From positions 868,001 through 932,000 of the forward strand of contig JADJOH010000008.1 of assembly GCA_016713925.1 (NCBI GenBank): a DNA stretch of 64,000 nucleotides. Reading direction: 5' to 3'. Made by a program: the position numbers and the translations under genes. The notes beneath the pieces were generated by a model. It searched no databases. It had not been told where the DNA came from and saw only the letters and a program-made list of their open reading frames with translations. This document shows positions 54,264-63,060 of this stretch, in pieces. Each line of letters begins with the position of its first letter. The stretch's first letter is position 1. Origin of the DNA: Bacteroidota bacterium (GTDB taxonomy: Bacteria; Bacteroidota; Bacteroidia; AKYH767-A; OLB10).

Positions 54264-54737
54264 TTAATATTTCACCACTCTTTGAGAGAAAGCTTTGTTT
54301 CCGTTACGTATTTCTATGACATACACACCGGCATTTAAACTTTCTCCAAAGGAAAAGACGTTTGAACTTTTGTTATATTTTTCATCAAGCAAAAGTTGAC
54401 CTTTTATATTGAATATCCTGATCCTTGCTTCCTTAAGGTCCGTTTCACTGAAATCAATGCTGCAGTTTTTCGTGAAGGGATTCGGAAATACTTGAATTCC
54501 TTTGATCATTCCTGCTTCTTGTAAACCGGTTGTTGTGAAACAGTCATCAAATAAGGATTGAACCACATCAGATGCCGATTGCAATTCTGTTACAGAGGGC
54601 ATATTACTTCCTGCAGTAGAAGTCCTGGTCCAGATCACAGCATCACTCATATAATTTACTTCACCGGGTTGCATCGTAAAGGGTCCTGATCCCATTAAAA
54701 AGCGCATGTCGTTCGGTTGAATGCCCGCGGTTCCCAT
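54264..54737 (-). CDS. T9SS-exported protein, C-terminal fragment of a frame-broken gene
   Basis: 157 aa, continuing the sense of 54695-56011 in another frame (WTMGTAGIQPNDMRFLMGSGPFTMQPGEV). It contains the end of a beta-rich domain, then VFPNPFTKNCSIDF … GVYVIEIRNGNKAFSQRVVKY, a T9SS type A domain. The ATG at 54737 is internal sense sequence rather than a start. One lost base near 54748-54752 (CC|TGG) restores the joint frame. Confidence 0.78.
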   Translation of the reverse strand: MGTAGIQPNDMRFLMGSGPFTMQPGEVNYMSDAVIWTRTSTAGSNMPSVTELQSASDVVQSLFDDCFTTTGLQEAGMIKGIQVFPNPFTKNCSIDFSETDLKEARIRIFNIKGQLLLDEKYNKSSNVFSFGESLNAGVYVIEIRNGNKAFSQRVVKY

Positions 54738-56011
54738 TGTCCAGGAGTAGTGAAAAGGGAATTCGTGTTATCAGGAAACATGAAAGTAGTTGGTGTGGTG
54801 GTAGCGCCCGGTCCGGTGCCTCTGCCATCTCCTCCATACGTAATGGGTAAACTGTCCAGCCAGTTGGCAGATAAATATTGGTAATAGTCCACAGTGTTTC
54901 CGGGATTTCCATTGGGGACATTGTTGGTGTTGGTATAATAAAGAAAAGAGCTCATATTTATACGTTCGCCCGGTTCATCCATAATACCGTCACGGTCATT
55001 GTCGATGGTGTCGTTTACATCTGCAAGTGGCCCCCTCAGTAAATCTACTCCTGCAGCAGGAGGTAATAATCCATACCCAAAAGTGCCATCGTCATCAGCA
55101 TCTCCATTGTAAACATAACCCAGATTACGGGAAACATCGCATCCAACAAAATCATCTACACCATTTCCCAGGTCAGGGTCCACCCAGATACCGGCATGTG
55201 TATCAAAAAGTGTAATGCTACCGCGGTTGATGATCTGGTATTTGTAAAATGTTGTATTGTTTATAATGGTATTCGATGAAGAATAGGCGAAAGCCATAGC
55301 GCGGATTTCAAGGCCGATACCGGCGCTGTTGGTTTCTGTTTTTATATTTCCAATATCGTTGAATACCCACCAGATAGCTTTGTCACCGAATACATAATCA
55401 TCGCAAAGTGGTTCTCCGCTAAAAGGGTCAGTTGGATAACTGCCGGTAAAATTGAAGTAAGGGTAATCTCCATTCTGAGGATCATATTGTCCATCGTTAT
55501 TCGCATCAAAAAAGGGAGCAAGATTAGGCAATTGGAAATTTGAGACGTTTCCGTTACCCGGCCAGTTGTTGATATTGCTTGTTGCAGGTCCTCCACTGAT
55601 GAAACTGAGGACTTCCGCTTTCGTGATTGGAAAGAGCATGTCGAAATCACTACATACAGTGTTGGAGACCGATATTGCCCCTGAAAAGGGGTTCTTGCTG
55701 ATGGGGCCGGGCCAGAAGTCATTCGATGCTTGTTGCCGGTAAGTTTGAGCAGCAACATAAACCTGGTTGCCTGCATCTAATCCGCCAATCCAGAAACTGC
55801 CGGCATAGATGGCATTCTTGCCACTGCCAATCGGAACCTCATAGAGTGGTGTTTGTTGTACCGGATCATTCCAGAGATCTCCTCCATTCAATATCTTCGC
55901 TCTGACATTGTTGATGTCGAGATCCATTTGAGCAGTGGGTGGCGGGCAATTTTGAGCTAAAAGAGAGGAGGAAATAAGCGCTAAGAGGGAAAGTGTAAGA
56001 AGATTTTTCAT
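54695..56011 (-). CDS. T9SS-exported protein, N-terminal fragment of a frame-broken gene
   Basis: The ATG at 56011 is chosen for the signal peptide MKNLLTLSLLALISSSLLAQ; the open frame extends to 56179 without protein character. The mature part has DINNVRAKILNGGDLWND, IYAGSFWIGGLD and FFDANNDGQYDPQNGDYP (a calcium-loop-like segment), then DGDADDDGTFGYG-type acidic turns: a family of large T9SS proteins in Bacteroidota with no known function. Sense ends near …NSLFTTP (about 54750) and the last 15-20 residues are out of frame. It belongs with 54264-54737, giving about 580 aa. Confidence 0.8.
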   Translation of the reverse strand: MKNLLTLSLLALISSSLLAQNCPPPTAQMDLDINNVRAKILNGGDLWNDPVQQTPLYEVPIGSGKNAIYAGSFWIGGLDAGNQVYVAAQTYRQQASNDFWPGPISKNPFSGAISVSNTVCSDFDMLFPITKAEVLSFISGGPATSNINNWPGNGNVSNFQLPNLAPFFDANNDGQYDPQNGDYPYFNFTGSYPTDPFSGEPLCDDYVFGDKAIWWVFNDIGNIKTETNSAGIGLEIRAMAFAYSSSNTIINNTTFYKYQIINRGSITLFDTHAGIWVDPDLGNGVDDFVGCDVSRNLGYVYNGDADDDGTFGYGLLPPAAGVDLLRGPLADVNDTIDNDRDGIMDEPGERINMSSFLYYTNTNNVPNGNPGNTVDYYQYLSANWLDSLPITYGGDGRGTGPGATTTPTTFMFPDNTNSLFTTPGQWEPRAFNRTTCAF

Positions 56012-56161
56012 GTTAATTAAAATTAGAATCAGATTATAAAAGTATAAAAAATAAGATTCCGACGAATATAATTTTGTCATATTCAATTCATCTTCACCAC
56101 AATTTGTCAAGTTGACCATGCTCCTTCTTCCTCGATCGAGGGCGGATATTTTCGTATAGAC

Positions 56162-56169
56162 TATTTTTG
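56162..56169 (+). promoter_or_regulatory. Candidate -7 element (TATTTTTG) of the WD40 gene
   Basis: Matches TAnnTTTG four bases before the ATG at 56174, again implying a very short leader. Confidence 0.4.
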
Positions 56170-56173
56170 TTCC

Positions 56174-57076
56174 ATGCATTATTCACTTTTACATCGATTT
56201 ACCGGCCATACCGGCTCTGTCTATAGCCTTGAACCCGGGCCTGAGCCTGATACTTTCTTTTCCGGAGCCGGGGATAAAGTGGTGGCGAAATGGAATTTAA
56301 ATCTAAAAGCCGATGGTGACCTCATTGCCCGGACCAGTGATGCTGTTTACACTATGCGGTATTTGCAGGTCAAAAACCAGCTCCTGGTGGGGCAGGGCAA
56401 GGGAGGAATTCACGTCATTGACCTTTCTGAAAACAAAGAGGTGCGTCTGCTTCAATTGCACGATGGCCCGGTGTTTAGTATCGGTTTTAGCGAGAAAAAT
56501 CATTTGTTGATCTCCTTAGGAGGAGATGGAGTGGTCGCCATTTTAGATGAGAGCGATTTTTCGGTGGTGCAACGGCTACGGATTACCGAAAAAAAGTTGC
56601 GTTCGGTGGCCATCAATGCATCTGAAAATATAGCATTAATTGCCTGCGGAGATGGTAGTATTGTTCTGATGGAATTACCATCTTTGAAATTACTTGAACG
56701 ATTTCAGGCACATCAACCGGATTTTTCTGTGAATGCCCTTTGCTTTTCTCCCGATGGAAAGTATTTTTTAAGCGGACCACGTGATGCGCATCTTCATTTA
56801 TATGATACAGGTTCTTTGAAGCTATTGGAAACTATTCCCGCTCATAATTTTGCGATTTATGATATCGCGTTTGATCCTTCCGGGCAGTATTTTGCTACCG
56901 CCAGCCGCGATAAGACTGTAAAGACATGGAACTTCGGTACGATGGAAGTGATGGAAAGATTAGAAGGTAACGATGGTAAAGGGCATATCAATTCAGTCAA
57001 CAAATTGCTGTGGCTGGAAAATGGCATACTCCTTTCTGCGGGAGATGATCGTGCAATTCAAAGCTGGGGAAAATAG
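56174..57076 (+). CDS. Cytoplasmic WD40-repeat protein
   Basis: 300 aa, no signal peptide or membrane helix. Seven WD40-type repeats fill the length: HRFTGHTGSVYSLEPG … DKVVAKWNL, LHDGPVFSIGFSEK, LRSVAINASENIALIACGDGSI, HQPDFSVNALCFSPDGKYFLSG … DAHLHLYD, HNFAIYDIAFDPSGQYFATASRDKTVKTW and INSVNKLLWLENGILLSAGDDRAIQSW. A single seven-bladed propeller, likely a protein-interaction platform; partner unknown. The start is fixed by TATTTTTG just upstream. It is followed by a bidirectional terminator. Confidence 0.9.
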   Translation: MHYSLLHRFTGHTGSVYSLEPGPEPDTFFSGAGDKVVAKWNLNLKADGDLIARTSDAVYTMRYLQVKNQLLVGQGKGGIHVIDLSENKEVRLLQLHDGPVFSIGFSEKNHLLISLGGDGVVAILDESDFSVVQRLRITEKKLRSVAINASENIALIACGDGSIVLMELPSLKLLERFQAHQPDFSVNALCFSPDGKYFLSGPRDAHLHLYDTGSLKLLETIPAHNFAIYDIAFDPSGQYFATASRDKTVKTWNFGTMEVMERLEGNDGKGHINSVNKLLWLENGILLSAGDDRAIQSWGK

Positions 57077-57186
57077 TTCTTAGTACACTGATCAATTCCC
57101 TTCTTGAAAAGTTGGATGCTGAAAAAAGCAGCCTTCCAATGTATTTTGAATTGTCGCGCTTTATCAATTGAAGGCAGTTAGAAATA

Positions 57187-57224
57187 AAAAAAGCCCCGCT
57201 GAAAAAGATCAACGGGGCTTTTAA
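57187..57224. terminator. Bidirectional rho-independent terminator
   Basis: Stem AAAAGCCCCG/CGGGGCTTTT around a GAAAAAGATCAA-type loop, A-run on the left and TTTT on the right. It serves the WD40 gene (+) and the giant protease-like gene (-), which converge here. Confidence 0.92.
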
Positions 57225-57238
57225 TTTCAATGAACAAT

Positions 57239-60200
57239 TTAATTGACCATTAGGATTAACTGTTGTTGTTTACCCTGCATTTCTACTATTAAATGATAGA
57301 TGCCGGCAGCGTAATGTTCAATGTTCACCTGATCTATGTTTTCACCGATAACCGATACACCTTCTTTGAAATACATTGTTCTTCCTGTAACGTCGGTAAT
57401 GCGTAAACGGTAGTCGCTGCTTTCGAGGGCATCGAATTTCACAGTCACCTGTCCGTTGGCCGGATTCGGGAACATATTCAGATTGATCACATTACTGGTG
57501 TTGTCAAACCTTACACAATTATTGATATTGATACCACTCCGACTTCTTATCGGACTGTTTCCACAATCATTGGAAGTGACAAGTTGTAACACCTGATTGG
57601 TCATAGGTGTGCCTGACCACTGAACAGAGATGTTCTTGGTGCCTTGTCCAATGGCCACCGTGCCGCCACCGGATAATGTCCAGTTGTATACGGAAGCACC
57701 AGTCACTGTTGGCACACTGAAATCATCCATGGTGTTTGTACAGACATTCAGTGAACTATAGCTGATCGGCGCTGCTTGTGCAGGATGCCCAGTTACCGTA
57801 ATTGTCCGTGGAGCACTCATGCCACAACTGTTTACAGACCGCACTGTAATAACAGAAGTAGAGAAAATGTTAAAGTCAGCTGCTATGGTGGAGGTGCCTT
57901 GTCCGGAACTGATAGATCCATTACTGAGCGTCCAGCTATAGGTGTTAGCATTCACTACGGATGGAACGAAGTAGGATGATCCGGTTGTATTGCAGAGACC
58001 GTTTTTAAGTCCGGATATGGTGGTGGGCGTTCCGGGCAAGTTGAGTTGTAGGGTTTTCAAACGCAGAGGACTTGTTCCGCAAGCATTGGATGCAGATACA
58101 CTCATTGTTCCTCCGGTATAGCCTGCATTAACCTGCGCGCTGACGATATTAGTTCCTGAACCTGACGTAATACTCATTCCTGCAGGAGGAGTCCACGAGT
58201 AAGAGGAAGCTCTTGCAACAGGGGCAATGGAATAGGTGATGACGTCACCCGGGCATAGTTTTCCGGCTCCTGAAATGGATGGAGGGGTAACCGGAGCAGC
58301 CACCTGTAAGTCAATAGTACGGCATGCACTCGCACCCGTTACACAACCTGAGGCCCCATATACACAAGCCTGACCACTGATACCCGCCTGTATACTAATG
58401 TTGGTCCAACTCATCAGAATATTTCTGGTGCCCTGACCTGCAGTGATTATACATCCCGAAGGAACTGTCCAAACATAGGAGGTAGCACCCGGAATAGAAT
58501 CAACACTCAGTACAACAGCACCGTTAATACCGCTCTGACATCCAACCGTTGCACCACTGCTGCTGATAGGGCCGGCAGATCCAACAACTACATTGGACGC
58601 GCTACTCACAAGATTTCCATTGACATAGCTGACTAAATAATTGGATGGTTGTACCATCTGTAAGTTGGAGGGAACAAGGGTGTAATTACCTGCAGGAATC
58701 GTTGGTGTGTTAACAACCACATTGTTGTTGTCAAGAATGGTATAGCTCGGTCCGCCGGTTACCAGATTGCTGTCTAGATCATTGTATCTGTAACCATCAA
58801 TGGTTGAAGTATACACCGGAGTTGCACCGCTGCAATCAATACTGGTATCATTTGCAGTAACTGTTAATGGCGCAGGAATAATCGTCAATGAACCGAGTTC
58901 ATAGGTCACATCGAAATTTTCCGAGAGCAATGCCCCGGGAACAATGGAGTGTACGCCCACATTTATTCCCGTGATCATACTGATTGAATTAAAAGTCAGT
59001 GAATCTCCTTCCGGGGCATCCACATCATCTTCATCAATAATGACTATTAAATCATCTTCAGTGGTGGTATCAGAAACTGTTTCGCCGTTCACCAATGCTC
59101 TTCCATTAACGAGGGCACGGGCATTCACTAACGCTCTTCCGTTTACCAAAGCTCTGCCATTTACCAGCGCTCTGGCATTTACAAGTGCACGTCCGTTTAC
59201 TAACGCCCGTGCATTAACGAGAACTGCGGTGTCCGGATCTTCCTGGAAGTTGAATATAGAAGCAACAGCTACATCTACAACCCTTGCTGTATCGATCGTG
59301 AAAGAACCATTCACCAATGCTCTTGCATTTACCAATGCACGTGCGTTGACCAATGCTCTCGCACTTGCCATACAACTTAAATTTTCAATATCAGCATTTA
59401 CCAATGCGCGACCGTTCACCAAAGCTCTTGCATCAACAAGTGCGATTTCACTGGCGAGATCAATTTCGTGTGAGGTTTTGAGATTATTGAAGAAGCTCAC
59501 TTGTTCTGCCGTCGTGATAAGCGAATCAGGATAAGTATAGGTGAAGTTTACTGATTCAATCCGATCGCCATAAGTAATGGTTGTGTCGTTTGGAGTAATG
59601 ATAACCGGCATTTTCTTCACTTCAAGCAAACCGTTTACAAACTGGTAATTGTAGAGCGTCTGTAATACTTGTGATGCTGGTAGTGATAAGTCGGTAACAT
59701 TGGAAGCGGCCTGAATGAAGTACAACCCTACATTACTACCTGTTGTTGCAGGACTCGTGAATGTAATATTGTTTTCAAGACCAAGATCAGCTAAGGTAAG
59801 TCCGGCTTCCAATAAGGATTGACCATTAACAGTAACCGTTGCACTGAAATCCGGTATTTGTTCACCGTACTTTTTCGACTTACTATCGGCGGTAATCACA
59901 ACATTAGAAATGGGAGCTCCGATGAGATAGATAGTATCTGATACACCACCATCAAGGCCACTTGGGCTGATTGGCGGATTGTAAAGTCTTAAAGGAGGAT
60001 TCCCCAGGAATGGAGGTATGATCACACTCAATGTAGTAGACGACAATGTTGTTGCAGGAATGGTATCATACTTAAAGATGACAGCGGTGTTATCATTGAA
60101 GTATTTACCTCCGATGATGACTTCAACCGTATCCGTGCCGGGAACTAATGCATTATTGGACAGGTCGTGCGTGAGAAGAATAGGAGACGGTGCAGCTAAA

Positions 60201-61927
60201 GTTTTCAATGCCGTATCCGCCTGAATAAATCCATATCCTGACTCTATATCATATCCTGCTCCATACATGTCAATAGCTGTAGTTTGTAATACAGTTCTCA
60301 TCTGTTCAGGAGTAAAGGTGGCACCGTTATGGAATTTACTCTTTGCATTCACCAGCAAGGCGGCAACTCCGGCAGCATGTGGTGCAGCACAGGAGGTTCC
60401 AAAGAAATTCGGGAAAGCATCACCGTCAATATTCTGACCACCTAAGGCAACCGTTGTGTTTACTCCATTTGGTGCTGTGAGATCCGGTTTATTACGGTCA
60501 ATTCCATTAATTAAATGTCCTCCTCTGGAAGAGAAAGATGCTACCGTTGGTGGGTTAACGCCAAATACAGGTGTGTTTGAAAAAAGAACTGCACCAACAG
60601 AGATTGCTCCGGTAGCATTAGATTGTCCTACAATAGTAGAAGTACCCTGATTATGCTCATTGATGGTGGCATCACCACGGAAAACGATATACTTAATCTT
60701 AACGTTTCCGGTTCCGGTTTTTCTTGTGATCATAATATTAGCTTGAGTATTACCGCTCACAGTGAACGGAAGTACTTCAAAAGGATCTTTCCAATGATTG
60801 TTACGGTTGAATCCAAAGAGAATAGCTCCACTGTTATTTACAAGATAAATATCAAAATCATTTAATGCACCGGGTTGTTGTCCCAAGGAATAGAACGCAT
60901 CTTCCCATTGCAACACAATCGTATATGACCCGGCTTTCAGGCTGACATTTTGATAGAGGTCACCACCACCGAAATCATGAGCGAAACCGGTAAATCCTGA
61001 TGGTGCAGGAACCGGATTAAATGTCCCCTCGTAAGAAGCACTTCCGAAATTACCGGCAGCTGTGAAATAGCTTACTCCATTAGCCGCAACTTCATCTACC
61101 GCTTGAGAAACCACTCCGTCAGTGAAATAAGGCTCAGTAATAAAGGTGACATCGTCAACGATGATATCACATCCTATGCTGTCGAGTGCCTTAATACCTT
61201 CTGCAAAATTTCCGGGACTTATAAATCCGGAATGGAAGGCAAGCTCTGCCTTAGGAGCAATGTCATGTAGAATCTGTAACATCGCTCTTCCCTCATCCGT
61301 TCTTCTTCCATAGGGAAATTCTTGTAGAACGGTGATTGGTTTATTATTATTTGGATTACCCGGTCCCGGTAAATCATAGTTGTCTACATCCGCATCAGCG
61401 GGCGATCCAAACTTTGTATTGTAAGAATCAGAAATCACACCAATTTTTACTCCTTCTCCAAATACATTCCACGCCAATCTTGCCGTATCTGATCGCATGG
61501 ATTTATCTCCCAGCGAAGAAGTGAGTCCGGTATTGATGGCAAGTTCCTGCAGATCTAAACTGGAAACAGCCGGATAGTTTGGTCGTACGTAGTTGATTAA
61601 TGTAGGTAAAGAATCCAGTTTTGTAAGATTCATAATCGGAATTAATCCTGTTATGATGAACGTGGTATCTCCGTTGTCAATAAAGTCTGACATGCCATAT
61701 GCCGGTGTCTGAAGAAGCGCAAACAATGTGTCATAATAGCCAATGTTGGCAATAACTTCAATTAGTACTTTAGTACTGTCAATCAGGTAAACGGTATTGT
61801 TAGTCGTTACGGTATCCGCGATGGTTGAGTCTGTAGCCAATTGTGTAAGCTCAGAGCCGATAATGTTCGGTACCTCACCACCGGGAGGAGGTGTATAGTA
61901 AGGGATAATACATGGGTTAACTTCCAT
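57239..61927 (-). CDS. Giant S8-like protease/MBG surface protein with RALVN repeats and T9SS domain (main fragment)
   Basis: 1562 aa open part; the ATG at 61927 is internal, as sense continues upstream (TNNANNTCFSSASFTLV). It has a subtilisin-fold domain (about 155-575) with D167 in VISDSYN, oxyanion N293 in AAGNFGS and S512 in FGTSCAAPHAAGVAALL. The His box reads RTDEGRAMLQILHDIAP, so E212 takes the place of the catalytic His. Then an IPT/TIG-like part (about 590-670), MBG-type domains (about 680-1020) of which one contains the R-A-L-V-N-A/G array (828-948), several Ig/PKD-like modules (YVWTVPSG, YSWTPPAG, YSWTLSNG, YNWTLSGG, to about 1480), and a T9SS domain (MFPNPANGQVTVKF … GIYHLIVEMQGKQQQLILMVN). 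Expected on the cell surface; proteolysis is uncertain because of E212. Confidence 0.88.
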   Translation of the reverse strand: MEVNPCIIPYYTPPPGGEVPNIIGSELTQLATDSTIADTVTTNNTVYLIDSTKVLIEVIANIGYYDTLFALLQTPAYGMSDFIDNGDTTFIITGLIPIMNLTKLDSLPTLINYVRPNYPAVSSLDLQELAINTGLTSSLGDKSMRSDTARLAWNVFGEGVKIGVISDSYNTKFGSPADADVDNYDLPGPGNPNNNKPITVLQEFPYGRRTDEGRAMLQILHDIAPKAELAFHSGFISPGNFAEGIKALDSIGCDIIVDDVTFITEPYFTDGVVSQAVDEVAANGVSYFTAAGNFGSASYEGTFNPVPAPSGFTGFAHDFGGGDLYQNVSLKAGSYTIVLQWEDAFYSLGQQPGALNDFDIYLVNNSGAILFGFNRNNHWKDPFEVLPFTVSGNTQANIMITRKTGTGNVKIKYIVFRGDATINEHNQGTSTIVGQSNATGAISVGAVLFSNTPVFGVNPPTVASFSSRGGHLINGIDRNKPDLTAPNGVNTTVALGGQNIDGDAFPNFFGTSCAAPHAAGVAALLVNAKSKFHNGATFTPEQMRTVLQTTAIDMYGAGYDIESGYGFIQADTALKTLAAPSPILLTHDLSNNALVPGTDTVEVIIGGKYFNDNTAVIFKYDTIPATTLSSTTLSVIIPPFLGNPPLRLYNPPISPSGLDGGVSDTIYLIGAPISNVVITADSKSKKYGEQIPDFSATVTVNGQSLLEAGLTLADLGLENNITFTSPATTGSNVGLYFIQAASNVTDLSLPASQVLQTLYNYQFVNGLLEVKKMPVIITPNDTTITYGDRIESVNFTYTYPDSLITTAEQVSFFNNLKTSHEIDLASEIALVDARALVNGRALVNADIENLSCMASARALVNARALVNARALVNGSFTIDTARVVDVAVASIFNFQEDPDTAVLVNARALVNGRALVNARALVNGRALVNGRALVNARALVNGRALVNGETVSDTTTEDDLIVIIDEDDVDAPEGDSLTFNSISMITGINVGVHSIVPGALLSENFDVTYELGSLTIIPAPLTVTANDTSIDCSGATPVYTSTIDGYRYNDLDSNLVTGGPSYTILDNNNVVVNTPTIPAGNYTLVPSNLQMVQPSNYLVSYVNGNLVSSASNVVVGSAGPISSSGATVGCQSGINGAVVLSVDSIPGATSYVWTVPSGCIITAGQGTRNILMSWTNISIQAGISGQACVYGASGCVTGASACRTIDLQVAAPVTPPSISGAGKLCPGDVITYSIAPVARASSYSWTPPAGMSITSGSGTNIVSAQVNAGYTGGTMSVSASNACGTSPLRLKTLQLNLPGTPTTISGLKNGLCNTTGSSYFVPSVVNANTYSWTLSNGSISSGQGTSTIAADFNIFSTSVITVRSVNSCGMSAPRTITVTGHPAQAAPISYSSLNVCTNTMDDFSVPTVTGASVYNWTLSGGGTVAIGQGTKNISVQWSGTPMTNQVLQLVTSNDCGNSPIRSRSGININNCVRFDNTSNVINLNMFPNPANGQVTVKFDALESSDYRLRITDVTGRTMYFKEGVSVIGENIDQVNIEHYAAGIYHLIVEMQGKQQQLILMVN
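59084..59445 (-). repeat. RALVN hexapeptide-coding repeat array (three clusters)
   Basis: 18-base units coding R-A-L-V-N-(A/G). Cluster 3 (59084-59227) has eight LVN units, cluster 2 (59306-59365) three, cluster 1 (59396-59445) two LVN and one LVD. Codons for A, L, V and R differ between units (GTG/GTT/GTA, TTG/CTC/TTA, AGA/CGT), so the peptide rather than the DNA is conserved. Confidence 0.92.
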
Positions 61928-62390
61928 GACAAGCGTAAACGATGCACTGCTGAAGCAGGTGTTATTCGCATTGTTTGTAACTGTTACACCATAAGTGGCT
62001 ATTACTAACCGTCAGTAAATTCTCCTGTTGCCATTCAAGTCCAAAATCTAATAATCACCGGAAGTGGGAGTAGACAAGGTGACATTGCCACCATCCGGAC
62101 AAAGTAGGCTGCTGGCAATGATAGTTGCATCAGGTAATGAATCCGTAGTAATGGTGAAGCTGGTATCTGTTAAACAACCGTTAATCAGTTTAGAACCAGT
62201 GTATAATTTCCTTCTAGACCAATGAAATAACCTAAATTATTTCCTACATCAAATCCATTCGGTCCATGTAAATTAAAAAATCATTGATGCCCTCAGGTCC
62301 ATTTCCTTGAACTTCTCTCACCATGAAACTAACATCAAGAATGAGCCATACCTTCACCCGGACAGGTTGCCGGTGAATTGCCAAAATTGC
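61928..62390 (-). pseudogene. Heavily frame-disrupted linker of the giant surface protein
   Basis: Coding sense can be followed across this stretch only by changing frame repeatedly: SSPFDLSNFGNSPATCPGEG, then LDVSFMVREVQGNGPEGIN, then FNLHGPNGFDVGNNLGYFIG, then TGSKLINGCLTDTSFTITT, then WQQENLLTVSNS, then GVTVTNNANNTCF. At least six frame changes lie within about 470 bases. The content (cysteine-bracketed beta-sandwich modules) matches CHU/PKD-like domains and joins the fragments on both sides. Confidence 0.7.
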
Positions 62391-63032
62391 TCAAATCAAA
62401 TGGAGATGAAAAGAATAAGGTAACATCATCGAGTAGTTACAACCAAAGTTGTCAGTGACCGTTACCGTATAGGTGGTTTGTACACCGGGACTTACCGTAA
62501 TACCTTGTGTTAAATCCCCGGTACTCCATTGATAAGAAGAGAAACCCGGACTTGCGTTAAAGGTAATCGTATCCTGACAAGTGATCCAGTTGAAGCTTGG
62601 ACCGGCTGCAACTTCCTGTAAGTAAGTATTGACTTGATTGCTGGTGCCGCTACATCCGTTTTCAGAAACGGTCACATCAAATGTTCCGAGTGTATCTACC
62701 GATATGGTTGGTGTAGTTTCACCTGTTGACCAGGCATAGGTATCATACGTGTTTGTATCTATTACTCCAATCGCAATCGCATCAATTTCGTTCCAGTCAA
62801 ATACAGCAGGAGAATTTAATGCAACACGCACTTCCGATACCGGGAAGGCTGTCATTGGGAATTCGATATGAAGTTGATTAATACGGTCAGGTAGCGATCC
62901 CGCTGTTCTGTTATAAACAGGTTGGAATACTCCGGTATATGGGTTTTTTACATATACCGTATCCACTGAGCCTGTTGAATAGGTCTCATAGATATCAATG
63001 AAATTAATAGGAGCTGCTGTGGCAAATCCCAC
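62391..63032 (-). CDS. Giant surface protein, middle fragment (scarf-like and Ig-like modules)
   Basis: 213 aa open part without a natural start; sense begins upstream (GDNANAWSPFSQDDQREYIEV). About 1-85 is a jelly-roll-like module (INFIDIYETYSTGSVDTVYV … FPVSEVRVALNSPAVFDWNEIDAIAIGV), followed by two CHU-type Ig modules (YAWSTGETTPTISV, YQWSTGDLTQGITV). The last residues (HLHLI) are out of frame. It belongs to the same gene as 57239-61927. Confidence 0.75.
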   Translation of the reverse strand: MGFATAAPINFIDIYETYSTGSVDTVYVKNPYTGVFQPVYNRTAGSLPDRINQLHIEFPMTAFPVSEVRVALNSPAVFDWNEIDAIAIGVIDTNTYDTYAWSTGETTPTISVDTLGTFDVTVSENGCSGTSNQVNTYLQEVAAGPSFNWITCQDTITFNASPGFSSYQWSTGDLTQGITVSPGVQTTYTVTVTDNFGCNYSMMLPYSFHLHLI

Positions 63033-63060
63033 TTCAATATATTCCCTTTGATCATCCTGA

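Noticed and set aside
59084..59445. CRISPR-like array of 18-base repeats
   Set aside because: Units are in tandem without spacers, coding in one frame, with synonymous differences; not a CRISPR.
58944..59534. 196 aa + strand ORF with PFTNALPFTKAL-type repeats
   Set aside because: It is the antisense reading of the RALVN array; the minus-strand frame belongs to a 1562 aa domain protein.
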